Of a stretch of 64,000 nt of DNA, positions 8,638 to 18,273 are shown piece after piece (within the stretch, counting starts at the first letter, position 1; the number at the start of each line of letters is the position of its first letter). The notes under the pieces were generated by a model. It saw nothing but the letters and a program-made list of their open reading frames with translations, was not told the DNA's origin and ran no database searches. The position numbers and the translations under genes were made by a program. Origin of the DNA: PCC-6802 sp943367755 (GTDB lineage: Bacteria > Cyanobacteriota > Cyanobacteriia > Pseudanabaenales > Pseudanabaenaceae); assembly GCA_943367755.1 (NCBI GenBank), contig CALRKB020000012.1:1-64000 (forward strand), given 5' to 3'.

Positions 8638-9786
8638 ATGGGAATAACTAGGATTTTGATTGTTGAAGATGAAAGCATCATCGCGATGACCTTGAGTCAT
8701 ACCTTGGAAGATCTAGGCTATGCGGTGATAGATGCGGTTTCATCCGGTGAAGCAGCTATTCAGGCAGTAAACCAGGGAGGAATCGATCTGGTTTTAATGG
8801 ATATTAATATCGATGGCGATATCGATGGTATAGAAACCGTGGCCAGGATTCGTCAGCACCATAATATTCCGATTATATACCTGACTTCCTATGCGGATGA
8901 TGAGACAATCGCCAGGGCAGAGAAGACAGGCTCTTTTGGCTATATTCTCAAACCATTTAAAGGCAGAGAAGTTAGAGCCGTAATTCAGATTGCCCTCAGC
9001 AAACATAGAGAGGAATTGCTGATTCGCCAAACCTTAGAAAGTATGGAAGCACGAAACTTTGAGCAATCGCAATATATTGCGATCGCTGCCCATGAATTTC
9101 GCACTCCTTTAACTAGCATTGGACTTGCCGCTGACATTCTCCAAAACTTTGGTGATCGACTCCCACTGGAGAAAAAGCAAAGGCGGTTCGAAGGCATTCA
9201 ATCGGCTGTCAGAGTGATGAATCAGCTCATTGATGAAGCCTTGACGCTGGGACAACTAGACTCGGGTACACTCCAATATCACCCTCGACCTACAGATATA
9301 AGAGCTTTGTGCCACGATCTGATGGAGGAATTTCAGTTGTATGCCGGAGATCGCTACACCCTCACTTATACCTACTCACAAACAATCGATCCGCAACTCA
9401 GTTCCAGCCACAACATCCAGATTGCTCTCGACGAGAGCCTGCTAAGACCGATCCTCAATAACCTGCTCACAAATGCGATCAAATATTCTCCTGCAGGAGG
9501 AGAGATTATCCTAGAGATTACTTGTGAACCCTGTCAGGTAAAACTCTGCTTGCGCGATCCAGGTATTGGCATCCCATTAGAATTTCAACCAAAGCTATTC
9601 CAAAGATTTGTCCGTGCTAATAATGTTGGTCAAATCAAGGGTACGGGGTTGGGGTTGTCCATTGTCAAACATTTAGTCGATCTGCAACATGGTACGATAT
9701 CAATTAATAGTAAGCTAGGGGTTGGTACCACCTTCATTGTCACATTGCCCTTGCGAGGGGATGATGGTGCTACAGTTTTACAATGA
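8638..9786 (+). CDS. Response regulator-histidine kinase (REC-HisKA-HATPase)
   Basis: The N-terminal receiver (about 1-120) has the acidic pair in IVEDE, phospho-acceptor Asp55 (VLMDINID) and lysine in ILKPF. It is followed by a HisKA dimerisation domain with His152 in AIAAHEFRTPLTS and an HATPase_c domain (NNLLTNAIKYSPAGG, RDPGIGIP, GTGLGLSIV). A receiver placed in front of a kinase core suggests control of kinase output by phosphorylation from another kinase, most simply the upstream HisKA_2 protein. The start ATG lies 4 bases after the previous stop and follows GGGGGAAG, which supports translation as one operon. Confidence 0.93.
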   Translation: MGITRILIVEDESIIAMTLSHTLEDLGYAVIDAVSSGEAAIQAVNQGGIDLVLMDINIDGDIDGIETVARIRQHHNIPIIYLTSYADDETIARAEKTGSFGYILKPFKGREVRAVIQIALSKHREELLIRQTLESMEARNFEQSQYIAIAAHEFRTPLTSIGLAADILQNFGDRLPLEKKQRRFEGIQSAVRVMNQLIDEALTLGQLDSGTLQYHPRPTDIRALCHDLMEEFQLYAGDRYTLTYTYSQTIDPQLSSSHNIQIALDESLLRPILNNLLTNAIKYSPAGGEIILEITCEPCQVKLCLRDPGIGIPLEFQPKLFQRFVRANNVGQIKGTGLGLSIVKHLVDLQHGTISINSKLGVGTTFIVTLPLRGDDGATVLQ

Positions 9787-9822
9787 TAAGATCTTAGTCA
9801 CGCGCATTAGGAATATTTGGGA

Positions 9823-10908
9823 ATGATCGAGATTCTAATTATTGAGGATGAGGATGATATTAGAGAAAGCATTCTCGACATCCTAGAGGCAGAGATGTTC
9901 GAAGCGATCACCGCACCTAATGGCAAGATTGGAGTAGAGTTGGCACGAAAGCATACGCCCAATCTGATTATCTGCGATGTAAATATGCCAGAACTTGATG
10001 GTTTCAATGTCATATCTACACTACGTCAAGATCCTAGCTTTGCTTTGATTCCCTTCATCTTTCTAACCGCAATGGCCGATCGCGATAGCCTGCGTCACGC
10101 TATGAATTTGGGTGCAGACGATTATCTTAGCAAGCCAGTTACCCGCAAAGCTCTACTGGAAGCTGTTAATGCCCGGTTGAACAAACAGGCTGCCATTAAT
10201 CGACAGGCCCGCGCTAAGTTAGATGCATTACGTAGTAGTATCTCTCTGTCTCTTCCTCATGAGCTGATCACTCCCCTGAGCGGTATTCTAGGCCTAGCCG
10301 AAATTCTAATCGATGAGCACACCACCATTACACCAGCGGAAATTCTGGAAATCGCCCAAGATATTTCAGCATCAGGTCAACGCCTCAATCGACTAATTCA
10401 AAACTTTATTACCTACGCAGGGCTAGAAACTGCGAGTACAGACAAATATGATTTTGGTCAAACCGATCAACCTACGCAGATCGCCGATATGATTACCAGA
10501 ATTGCGACAAACAAAGCAAAATCAGTGAATCGGGAGGCAGATCTGCTACTAGATCTTGAAGATGCGAGCGTGGCAATTCCAGAAATCAAACTCCAAAAGA
10601 TCTTGGAAGAAATAATCGATAATGCCTTTAAGTACTCAAATGCTGGTACGCCTGTAAATATCTCAAGCCAAAAAGGAGTGAGACTTCTTACTATTAATAT
10701 CTGCGATCGCGGCAGGGGGATGACTGCCGAACAAATTGCTGACCTTGGAGGGTATATGCAGTTTGAGCGCAAACTATACGAACAGCAGGGAGCGGGCTTG
10801 GGCTTGGCGATCGCTAAACGGATGACCGAACTGTATGGCGGGAAATTTGAGATCGAGAGCGAGGTTAATACCCAAACTACAGTACGGATAATGCTAGGAA
10901 TCACCTAG
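9823..10908 (+). CDS. Response regulator-histidine kinase (second REC-kinase)
   Basis: Same layout as the previous gene but diverged. The receiver has IIEDEDD, Asp52 in ICDVNMPELDG and Lys in LSKPV. The kinase core has His146 in SLPHELITPLSG, the N box EEIIDNAFKYSN, G1 CDRGRGM and G2 GAGLGLAIAKRM. I chose the ATG with AGGA ten bases upstream; a TTG two codons earlier is possible. It closes a three-gene kinase operon and is convergent with the STAS gene, only 14 bases away. Output domain is absent, so the cascade must signal through another protein. Confidence 0.92.
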   Translation: MIEILIIEDEDDIRESILDILEAEMFEAITAPNGKIGVELARKHTPNLIICDVNMPELDGFNVISTLRQDPSFALIPFIFLTAMADRDSLRHAMNLGADDYLSKPVTRKALLEAVNARLNKQAAINRQARAKLDALRSSISLSLPHELITPLSGILGLAEILIDEHTTITPAEILEIAQDISASGQRLNRLIQNFITYAGLETASTDKYDFGQTDQPTQIADMITRIATNKAKSVNREADLLLDLEDASVAIPEIKLQKILEEIIDNAFKYSNAGTPVNISSQKGVRLLTINICDRGRGMTAEQIADLGGYMQFERKLYEQQGAGLGLAIAKRMTELYGGKFEIESEVNTQTTVRIMLGIT

Positions 10909-10922
10909 TTGACGATCTGGGC

Positions 10923-11252
10923 TTAGCTCATAGCAAAGTTTTGAGTGCTCGTCTGGCAATAAGAGCTAGGCAAGATATCAAAAAATCTTTGAGAACCAGT
11001 TAGCTCGATTACAACTTCAACTGATTCACTGAGGGAACATAGCGCTAACCTGCCACCATTAGCCCTAATGATTGTCAAAGCTGTAATGAGAGCACCCAAA
11101 CCACTGTTGTCGATAAACGACACATCCTGCATATCTACGATTAAGAGATCTGGCTTTAGTTTGAGCGCTGCGATAATCTCACCAAAAAACTGATCGAAGC
11201 AACTAATGTCCAAACTACCAGAGAGCTTCACTGTCTGAACCACAGGATGCAT
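10923..11252 (-). CDS. STAS-domain protein (anti-sigma factor antagonist type)
   Basis: A single STAS domain of 109 residues, the fold of SpoIIAA/RsbV proteins that bind or release a serine kinase depending on phosphorylation. The family core is seen in KLSGSLDISCFDQF, LLIVDMQDVSFID, the DNSGLGAL loop with the candidate phospho-serine, and ANGGRLALCSLS. I start at the ATG preceded by GGAG with 7-base spacing; the frame extends 20 codons upstream without a better site. No kinase gene is adjacent. The RsbW-like protein encoded near 39.1 kb is a possible partner, an inference from family only. Confidence 0.85.
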   Translation of the reverse strand: MHPVVQTVKLSGSLDISCFDQFFGEIIAALKLKPDLLIVDMQDVSFIDNSGLGALITALTIIRANGGRLALCSLSESVEVVIELTGSQRFFDILPSSYCQTSTQNFAMS

Positions 11253-11480
11253 ATTCAGTCTCCAACTAAATTCTTCACTTACTTTTCCAGCACGCAACAT
11301 AAATGTCAGCAATTGGTGGCTATTTGCTGCCTAGGGGGAAGACATACCACCATCGACTTATTTTTTAAGCCAAGAGTCCAAGCTTAAACCGATAGTTTTT
11401 GGGACTCATTCACTCCACATTTAGTACAGTTTGGGTAAATTCAAATTAGCCCGAAATAGTGAAAAACTAGGGAAGTTCTT

Positions 11481-13223
11481 CTAATACTTTCGTTCTTGGG
11501 GCGTGAAGCGATCGCGATCTACAGCCTGCAAACTCAAATCTACGGGACGAGTACTGGTCTGTACCTGATCGCGATCTAGATATCCGAGCGAATGGCATAG
11601 GTATTCACGATCGTGGCGCTGGGGATAATCGCTGCGTGAGTGGGCACCTCGGCTTTCTCGCCTTTGTAGAGCACTTTTCATAATAATTTCACCCACCGTA
11701 ATCAGACTGCGCAACTCTAGCGTGGCCGTCAACTCCATATTGAAGGTGGTACTGCGATCGCCAATGTATAAATCGCGATCGTAGCGCTCCTGAATCTGCT
11801 TAATTTGCGCCAACCCTTCCGTCAGACTTGCCTCATCGCGGAAAATACCGCAATGCTCTGTCATCACATTTTGTAGCTCTGTGCGCAGGTCATAGAGACG
11901 AGAGGCTCCCTTTTGGTCAAGCAAAGTCTTAACTTTGGCCGTAGCGTCAGCTTGATAGGCGGCGGCATCTAGTTTGGGCATGGCGCGATCGCTCACATAG
12001 GCAGCAATTTTCTCTCCTGCCCGTTTGCCAAAAACCACACATTCCAGCAAAGAATTTGCCCCCAGACGGTTTGCCCCATGTACCGAAGCACAGGCACATT
12101 CTCCAGCCGCAAAAAATCCCGCCACGGGTTGGCTATCGGTATTGAGTACCTGAGTGTCAATATTAGTGGGGATACCGCCCATGGAGTAGTGCACGGTTGG
12201 ACGTACAGGTAATGGCTGGTCAATGCAATCGATGCCTAGCAGGCGCATGCCCTCCTCGCGCGCAAATGGAATACGGCTGATAATTTTGTCTCTACCCAAA
12301 TGCCGCACATCTAAATGCACATAGGCACCGCCATTAATACCCCTACCTTCGCGGATTTCTTGGGCAATATTGCGCGAGGTAATATCTCGTGGCGACAGTT
12401 CCATTTTATTCGCACTAATCGGGTAGTTGGCCATGAAGCGATCGCCAAGATCGTTGACCAGGTAAGCCCCTTCGCCGCGCACTGCCTCAGAAATAAGTAC
12501 CCCTACCGGATATAAACCCGTGGGATGAAACTGCACAAACTCCATATCTTGCAACGGTAACCCCGCGATCGCCGTCAAGCACAAACCATCTCCCGTGGAC
12601 GAGAAATCATTAGAAGTAGTATTAAAAGCGCGGCCATAACCACCTGTGGCAAATAGCACGGCCTTGGCACGCATCACCTCAATTTCACCAGTTTCGATGC
12701 AGTAGGCGACCACGCCCTTGACTTCACCATCTTCATAGATCAGCTGCATTACGTACCATTCCTGGTATACCTTTGTGCCATAGCGGATCATGCTACTCAC
12801 CAGCTCGTGCAAAATCGCGTGGCCAGTCTTATCAGCGGCATAGCAGGCGCGGCGATTTGTGTGTCCGCCAAACGCACGTTGGGCAATACGACCATCTTCA
12901 GCCCGCGAGAATAGTACACCTAGATGTTCTAAATCAATAATTACCTCAGCCGCAGATTTGGTCAGAATCTCCACTGCGTTTTGATCGGCAAGATAATCCG
13001 AACCCTTCACCGTATCAAAAGCATGGGTGAGCCAATCATCGTGGGCATCTACGTTTTTCAAGGCAGCAGCAATCCCCCCCTGCGCAGCGATCGAGTGCGA
13101 CCTGATTGGATGCACCTTCGATATCACTGCCAAATTTAAGTTTGGGTAGTTCTGCGCGATCGCCACTGCGGCTCTAGAGCCAGCCAACCCACCACCAATA
13201 ATGATTACATCGTGTTCCAGCAT
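11481..13223 (-). CDS. sdhA: Succinate dehydrogenase / fumarate reductase flavoprotein subunit
   Basis: FAD subunit that oxidises succinate to fumarate and feeds electrons to the quinone pool in thylakoid or plasma membrane. Visible are the dinucleotide motif IIGGGLAGSRAA, the FAD-attachment region RSHSIAAQGGI (His43), RAFGGHTNRRACYA, FHPTGLYPVGVL in the substrate capping region, and GGIPTNIDTQVL. The C-terminal helical domain (ATLELRSLITVGE, SRGAHSRSDYP) is complete. 580 residues fits the cyanobacterial form. The iron-sulfur subunit gene is not next to it, as is common in cyanobacteria, where sdhA and sdhB are scattered. Confidence 0.93.
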   Translation of the reverse strand: MLEHDVIIIGGGLAGSRAAVAIAQNYPNLNLAVISKVHPIRSHSIAAQGGIAAALKNVDAHDDWLTHAFDTVKGSDYLADQNAVEILTKSAAEVIIDLEHLGVLFSRAEDGRIAQRAFGGHTNRRACYAADKTGHAILHELVSSMIRYGTKVYQEWYVMQLIYEDGEVKGVVAYCIETGEIEVMRAKAVLFATGGYGRAFNTTSNDFSSTGDGLCLTAIAGLPLQDMEFVQFHPTGLYPVGVLISEAVRGEGAYLVNDLGDRFMANYPISANKMELSPRDITSRNIAQEIREGRGINGGAYVHLDVRHLGRDKIISRIPFAREEGMRLLGIDCIDQPLPVRPTVHYSMGGIPTNIDTQVLNTDSQPVAGFFAAGECACASVHGANRLGANSLLECVVFGKRAGEKIAAYVSDRAMPKLDAAAYQADATAKVKTLLDQKGASRLYDLRTELQNVMTEHCGIFRDEASLTEGLAQIKQIQERYDRDLYIGDRSTTFNMELTATLELRSLITVGEIIMKSALQRRESRGAHSRSDYPQRHDREYLCHSLGYLDRDQVQTSTRPVDLSLQAVDRDRFTPQERKY

Positions 13224-13382
13224 GGCAGAGATTACAAATTAGATCGATTGAACAATCCTAATAAACTTACTCGAAATTCTAGCCATTGATCCCCCATGCA
13301 GAAAATACTATGCCCAGCGATCGCTGGGATGGACTAGAATAGCAAAAGTGAAATCATAGTAAAGATTTTTTAAGAGGCAAAC

Positions 13383-14084
13383 ATGGTGGGTCAAGAACTT
13401 GAAATAGTTTCAGGCATAAATTTTCAGTCTGAAGCCTATCGTGATGCCTACAGTCGAATTAATGCCATTGTAATTGAAGGCGAGCAGGAAGCTCACGACA
13501 ACTACCTCCAACTTGGCGAAATGCTGCCAGACTTCAAAGATGACTTGGCAACGCTAGCCAAAATGGAAATTCGCCACATGAAAGGTTTTACTGCTTGCGG
13601 GCGCAACCTGAATGTCACACCGGATATGGCATTTGCGAAAGCATTTTTTACTGGATTACACGGCAACTTTCAAAAGGCTTTTGGTGAGGGCGATGTGGTT
13701 AGCTGCCTGTTAATTCAGTCTTTAATTATCGAATGCTTTGCGATCGCGGCTTACAACATCTACATTCCCGTCGCTGACGAATTTGCCCGTAAAATTACCG
13801 AAGGCGTAGTTAAAGATGAGTATTTACACCTTAATTTCGGTGAAGAATGGCTCAAGCAAAATTTTGAGGCATCTAAATCGGGTTTAGAAACAGCAAATCG
13901 GCAAAATTTGCCAATTGTATGGAAAATGCTCAACCAGGTTGAAAAAGATGCTAAAGCTCTGGGCATGGAAAAAGAAGCCCTTGTTGAAGACTTTATGATT
14001 CAGTATGGAGAAAGTTTGGGCAAAATTGGCTTTAATACCCGCGACATTATGAAAATGTCCGCCATGGGTTTAATGTCGGTCTAG
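13383..14084 (+). CDS. ado: Aldehyde-deformylating oxygenase (alkane synthesis)
   Basis: A ferritin-like di-iron enzyme that converts fatty aldehydes to alkanes one carbon shorter, releasing formate. Ligands of the known enzyme are all in place: Glu34 (EGEQEAHDNY), Glu62 and His65 (KMEIRHMKGF), Glu117 (LIIECFAIAAYN), Glu146 and His149 (KDEYLHLNFGEEW). At 233 residues it is full length. AAGAGG lies just upstream of the ATG. It precedes the acyl-ACP reductase gene by 80 bases, the standard cyanobacterial two-gene pathway: acyl-ACP to aldehyde to alkane. Confidence 0.97.
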   Translation: MVGQELEIVSGINFQSEAYRDAYSRINAIVIEGEQEAHDNYLQLGEMLPDFKDDLATLAKMEIRHMKGFTACGRNLNVTPDMAFAKAFFTGLHGNFQKAFGEGDVVSCLLIQSLIIECFAIAAYNIYIPVADEFARKITEGVVKDEYLHLNFGEEWLKQNFEASKSGLETANRQNLPIVWKMLNQVEKDAKALGMEKEALVEDFMIQYGESLGKIGFNTRDIMKMSAMGLMSV

Positions 14085-14164
14085 ATTTTATACCTGGAAC
14101 TAAGACTAGTCAAAGTAAATAGACACATAACTGACAACTCATCAATAAAATACATAAATAATTA

Positions 14165-15184
14165 ATGTTTGGTTTGATAGGACATCTTACAAGTCTGGCT
14201 CATGCCCAATCGGTAGCTAGAGACTTGGGCTTCGAGGAATATGCGGATCAGGGTTTAGAGTTCTGGTGCATGGCTCCACCTCAGATTGTAGACGATATTA
14301 CAGTCACAAGTGCTACTGGTCAAACCATTCAAGGGAAGTATGTAGAATCGTGTTTTTTGCCAGAGATGCTGGCAACCAAGCGATTTAAGACAGCAACTCG
14401 CAAGATTATCAATGCGATGGTACACGCTCAAAAAAATGGCATCGACATCACGGCACTAGGGGGATTTTCGTCGATTATTTTTGAGACCTTTAATTTGAGC
14501 GATATCCGGCAAATCCGCAATATTCAGCTAGAAATCCAGCGCTTTACGACTGGTAATACCCATACTGCTTATATTCTCTGCCGCCAGATTGAGGAAGCTA
14601 GCCAGAAATACGGCATAGACTTATCTAAGGCAACGGTGGCAATCTGTGGGGCGACAGGTGATATTGGTAGTGCAGTGTGCCGTTGGTTAGATGCACGTAC
14701 AGATGTTAAAGATTTAATTCTGGTTGCCAGAAACCAGGAACGTTTGCAGGAAATGCAAGCGGAGCTTGGTCGTGGCAAGATCTCAAGTATTGAGGCCGCT
14801 TTACCCGAAGCTGATATCGTAGTTTGGGTTGCCAGCATGGCTAAGGGCATGGAAATCGATCCTAACTCACTCAAGCGTCCCTGTATCTTAATCGATGGTG
14901 GCTACCCCAAAAATATGTCAACCACCATTCAATTGCCGGATGTTCACGTAATTAATGGTGGCATAGTAGAACATTGTCTAGATATCGACTGGAAGATCAT
15001 GAAGATTGTGAATATGAGTGCCCCCGCCAGACAATTATTTGCCTGTTTCGCCGAGTCGATGCTGCTAGAGTTTGAAGGTTGGCATACAAACTTTTCATGG
15101 GGGCGTAACCAGATTTCTATAGAGAAGATGGAGCAAATCGGCAAAGCATCAGTGAAGCATGGCTTTAAACCACTAATTGCATAA
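14165..15184 (+). CDS. aar: Long-chain acyl-ACP reductase
   Basis: Reduces acyl-ACP to the fatty aldehyde used by the preceding deformylating oxygenase, with NADPH. The sequence shows the family N-terminus MFGLIGHLTSL, the nucleotide-binding motif VAICGATGDIGSAVC in the middle, and the thioester-forming cysteine Cys294 in QLFACFAESM, the position known in the Synechococcus enzyme. 339 residues matches the family. The usual further partner, the acetyl-CoA carboxylase alpha subunit gene, does not follow here; a short cysteine-motif gene does. Confidence 0.96.
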   Translation: MFGLIGHLTSLAHAQSVARDLGFEEYADQGLEFWCMAPPQIVDDITVTSATGQTIQGKYVESCFLPEMLATKRFKTATRKIINAMVHAQKNGIDITALGGFSSIIFETFNLSDIRQIRNIQLEIQRFTTGNTHTAYILCRQIEEASQKYGIDLSKATVAICGATGDIGSAVCRWLDARTDVKDLILVARNQERLQEMQAELGRGKISSIEAALPEADIVVWVASMAKGMEIDPNSLKRPCILIDGGYPKNMSTTIQLPDVHVINGGIVEHCLDIDWKIMKIVNMSAPARQLFACFAESMLLEFEGWHTNFSWGRNQISIEKMEQIGKASVKHGFKPLIA

Positions 15185-15345
15185 TTCAGATTCCTCACAA
15201 TTTCCTCAAGATTTCTTCCTAAACTATAAAGGCATGTGAATTTGCCCTTATGCCAAATGTTTTGACGGGGGGAGTGCTTCTAGTGAAGTTCGTATCCAAA
15301 GGAAGCATTCAATTAGCTAGGACAAAGCATTTAACGAATAATTAT

Positions 15346-15561
15346 ATGACCGATACTTTTTTTGCAACATCAAACTGTGGGCTGTGTGCCCACTACTCAC
15401 CACAAGGACGACGTGGGGGCACTTGCGAACGACTTGATGCCCTGGTTGAGAGTAAGTGGGATGCGTGCGCTTTATTTGCTAACCCATTCGCGCTCAGTAA
15501 GTACATTACCGAGGAAACTGAAAAACTTTCAGGAACAGCAATACAAACAGTTAGCCGATAA
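15346..15561 (+). CDS. Short four-cysteine protein (HYSPQGRRGG motif)
   Basis: Product of 71 residues with cysteines at 11, 14, 27 and 41 in the arrangement C-x2-C-x12-C-x13-C, around the block HYSPQGRRGGTCERLD and then KWDACALFANPF. I recall similar short cyanobacterial proteins of unknown function with a C-x2-C-PQGRRGG-x-C pattern, from memory only. The spacing suggests a zinc or Fe-S site. I chose the ATG just before TDTFF; an ATG 32 codons upstream would add a poorly conserved-looking leader. A second open frame overlaps but lacks such a motif. Confidence 0.65.
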   Translation: MTDTFFATSNCGLCAHYSPQGRRGGTCERLDALVESKWDACALFANPFALSKYITEETEKLSGTAIQTVSR

Positions 15562-15839
15562 ACCATACCAACCTTTTTTACCAAAAACCGAGCTAATGCC
15601 CCTAGCTTTAGCTATGGGGATGAAAGCGATTTGCGACTTCAGTCGATAGAAGGTATCGTAGTATAATCTCTACAGCGATGAACGTATTAACCAACTTGTG
15701 CCCCAATAATCCCAGTAACTGTAGCTTTGGGGAGGGTTAACTACACTGAATCATAAATTAGCTACCTTGCTGACAAGGTGGGCAAAATGCCTGATCGCGG
15801 AATTCATAGGATACACAGAATGAATCAAGATATATCAAG

Positions 15840-18266
15840 ATGAAAATTCTGGTTGTGGAGGATGATGAGTTTACCGCTAGGATGCTGCAAACAATTCTAG
15901 CCAGACAAAACCATACTGTAGAGATTGCCGTTGATGGTCAAGCTGGTCTGGAGTTAGTTGAAGCCTTTGATTACGATCTAGTCCTGATGGACTATGTGTT
16001 GCCAAAAATAGACGGGGTAAGCCTTTGCAGGCAGTTGCGATCGCAAGGGTATCAAATGCCGATTGTTCTGCTCACAGGTCGAGATAGCGGGCATGATAAG
16101 GCAAACGGGTTAGATGCCGGAGCCGATGATTATATTGTTAAGCCCTTCGAGCCAGAAGAACTAGTAGCACGGATTCGAGCGCTGCTGCGCCGAGGGGGAG
16201 TAACCGTAATGCCTGTGCTGGAGTGGGGCGATCTAAAGCTAGATCCAAGTGCCTGTACTGCTACCTATGACGATCGCCCTTTACAGCTCACACCCAAGGA
16301 ATACTCACTATTGGAGGTATTTCTGCGCAATCATCATCGTGTTTTTAGTTGTAGTGCCCTGATCGATCACATCTGGTCTTACAAAAAAACACCTGGTGAA
16401 GAAGCAGTCAGAACTCAGATTAAAGGACTACGCCAAAAGTTAAAAACGGCAGGAGCGGATCGCGACCTGATAGAGACAGTTTATGGGATTGGTTATCGAC
16501 TCAAACCATTGGCACAAAACCAGGATGGGTCATCTGAACACGATCCAATAGGTCAAGACAGCGATCGCCAGATCCATAACTCAATCCAACAGCAAACACA
16601 ATCGGGAATATCGGAGATTTGGGATCGCTTCCAATCCAGGATTGCGGAGCAGGTAGACATCATAGATAAGGCCGTAGCCACCTTGGAGTGCCCCCAACCA
16701 GACAATGCGGATCTCCTGTCTGCTGCTGTTGCTGAGAGTCATACACTTGCAGGTTCTCTCGCTACTTTTGGGTTTAGCCAGGGATCTCTACTCTCTCGAC
16801 AAATTGAGCACGTATTACGGGAACAGCTTGCTTGCAAACACATAGAGGTTAAGCCCCTACAAGCACTCGTAGCCGATCTGCGGCAGGAAATTTCCCAACC
16901 GTCGGACAAGGAAAATAGTCTGGCGGTAGAGTCATCCCAGCTACTTCAAGTTAATGACGATCGCCCCTTGCTGTTAGTCATTGACCGCGATCGCCAATCG
17001 ATCGAGAGTTTGGCAGTTGAGAGTAGTAGTTGGGGGATGCGTATTGATAGTGCCACAAGTTTGGCGATCGCCAAAGATAAGATTTACCTCCAGGCTCCCA
17101 ATGCTGTCTTGCTCGATCTATCGGTTTCAGACTCAACTACAGAGAGTTTGGCATTACTATTCGAACTCAGCCAGCGCATCCCTCCCCTGCCTGTACTGGT
17201 GTTTAGCGCCCAAGACAATTTAGCCGAAAGACTAGAAGTAGCCAAACTGGGCGGACGCACTTTTCTGCGCAAACCCATTCCACCAGCTCAAGTACTGGAT
17301 ACGGTGGCGCAGGTTTTAAAAAGAATGGAGTCTGGCACCGCCAGAGTGCTAGCTGTCGATGACGATCCTAAGGTACTGGCAGTTTTGAGAACCTTACTAG
17401 AACCATGGGGAATGCATCTAGCAACTCTTAGCGATCCACAGAAATTTTGGGAAACACTGGAGGCATACATCCCAGACATGCTGATTCTGGATGTGGAAAT
17501 GCCGCATTTAAGTGGGATTGAACTGTGCCAGATCGTCCGCAATGATTCTCGCTGGAGTAGCTTGCCGATCGTCTTCCTCACCGCTCATACCGATCCGCAG
17601 GTGGTAAATACCGTATTTGCGATGGGAGCTGACGATTTTGTCAGCAAGCCAATTGTAGGGCCAGAGTTAGTTACCCGCATTATCAACCGTCTCGATCGCA
17701 TCAAGCTCTTAAAAAGGATGGCGGAAATCGATCCGCTCACAAAAGTTTACAATCGACATAAATCTACCCAAACCTTTGACGAGTATTTACACTTAGCACA
17801 ACGCAGTCAACAGTCAGTATGCTTTGCCATTCTAGATTTAGATTGCTTCAAGCAAGTTAACGATCTGTACGGCCACGCCATAGGAGACTCGGTATTATGC
17901 TATATGGGGCAACTGCTTAATCGATCGCTGCGCAGTGAAGATACAGTTGCCCGTTGGGGAGGTGAGGAATTTGTTGTGGGTATGTATGGCATGGGTAAAC
18001 AAGAGGGTGTACAAAGGTTAAGTACAATATTAAGTGTGCTGCACCAGGAAAAGTTTACAGCCCTTGATGGCAGGCAATTTCACGTCACCTTTAGTGCTGG
18101 TGTCGCTCAGTACCCCGAAGATGGCGTAGACCTGCAAGCTCTGTATTGCGCTGCTGATATTGCGCTCTATCAAGCCAAAAAAGCGGGGCGCGATCGCGTA
18201 TTACCCACAACGACAGAAATTACGCCAGCAGAACCAGTAAATATCACAGCACAGTCCTATAAATGA
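15840..18266 (+). CDS. Hybrid regulator REC-OmpR wHTH-HPt-REC-REC-GGDEF
   Basis: A cytoplasmic protein of 808 residues with six domains. Receiver 1 has Asp51 (VLMDYVLPKIDG) and Lys in VKPF. An OmpR-type winged helix follows (LTPKEYSLLEVFLR, VRTQIKGLRQKL, ETVYGIGYRL, to about 225). An HPt-like domain has His301 in ESHTLAGSLATFG. Receiver 2 is degenerate (AVLLDLSVSD). Receiver 3 has MLILDVEMPHLSG. The GGDEF domain has GGEEF at 707-711, and RSED five residues before it, an intact product-inhibition site. The protein can thus plausibly bind DNA, take part in phosphorelay and make c-di-GMP. A single-domain response regulator follows 7 bases later. Confidence 0.93.
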   Translation: MKILVVEDDEFTARMLQTILARQNHTVEIAVDGQAGLELVEAFDYDLVLMDYVLPKIDGVSLCRQLRSQGYQMPIVLLTGRDSGHDKANGLDAGADDYIVKPFEPEELVARIRALLRRGGVTVMPVLEWGDLKLDPSACTATYDDRPLQLTPKEYSLLEVFLRNHHRVFSCSALIDHIWSYKKTPGEEAVRTQIKGLRQKLKTAGADRDLIETVYGIGYRLKPLAQNQDGSSEHDPIGQDSDRQIHNSIQQQTQSGISEIWDRFQSRIAEQVDIIDKAVATLECPQPDNADLLSAAVAESHTLAGSLATFGFSQGSLLSRQIEHVLREQLACKHIEVKPLQALVADLRQEISQPSDKENSLAVESSQLLQVNDDRPLLLVIDRDRQSIESLAVESSSWGMRIDSATSLAIAKDKIYLQAPNAVLLDLSVSDSTTESLALLFELSQRIPPLPVLVFSAQDNLAERLEVAKLGGRTFLRKPIPPAQVLDTVAQVLKRMESGTARVLAVDDDPKVLAVLRTLLEPWGMHLATLSDPQKFWETLEAYIPDMLILDVEMPHLSGIELCQIVRNDSRWSSLPIVFLTAHTDPQVVNTVFAMGADDFVSKPIVGPELVTRIINRLDRIKLLKRMAEIDPLTKVYNRHKSTQTFDEYLHLAQRSQQSVCFAILDLDCFKQVNDLYGHAIGDSVLCYMGQLLNRSLRSEDTVARWGGEEFVVGMYGMGKQEGVQRLSTILSVLHQEKFTALDGRQFHVTFSAGVAQYPEDGVDLQALYCAADIALYQAKKAGRDRVLPTTTEITPAEPVNITAQSYK

Positions 18267-18273
18267 GTTGATT

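Noticed and set aside
10467..10904. Long minus-strand frame of 145 residues.
   Set aside because: It is antisense to the kinase domain of a well-supported gene.
15362..15649. A 95-residue frame overlapping the four-cysteine gene.
   Set aside because: It lacks a ribosome binding site and any family motif; the other frame has a coherent cysteine pattern.
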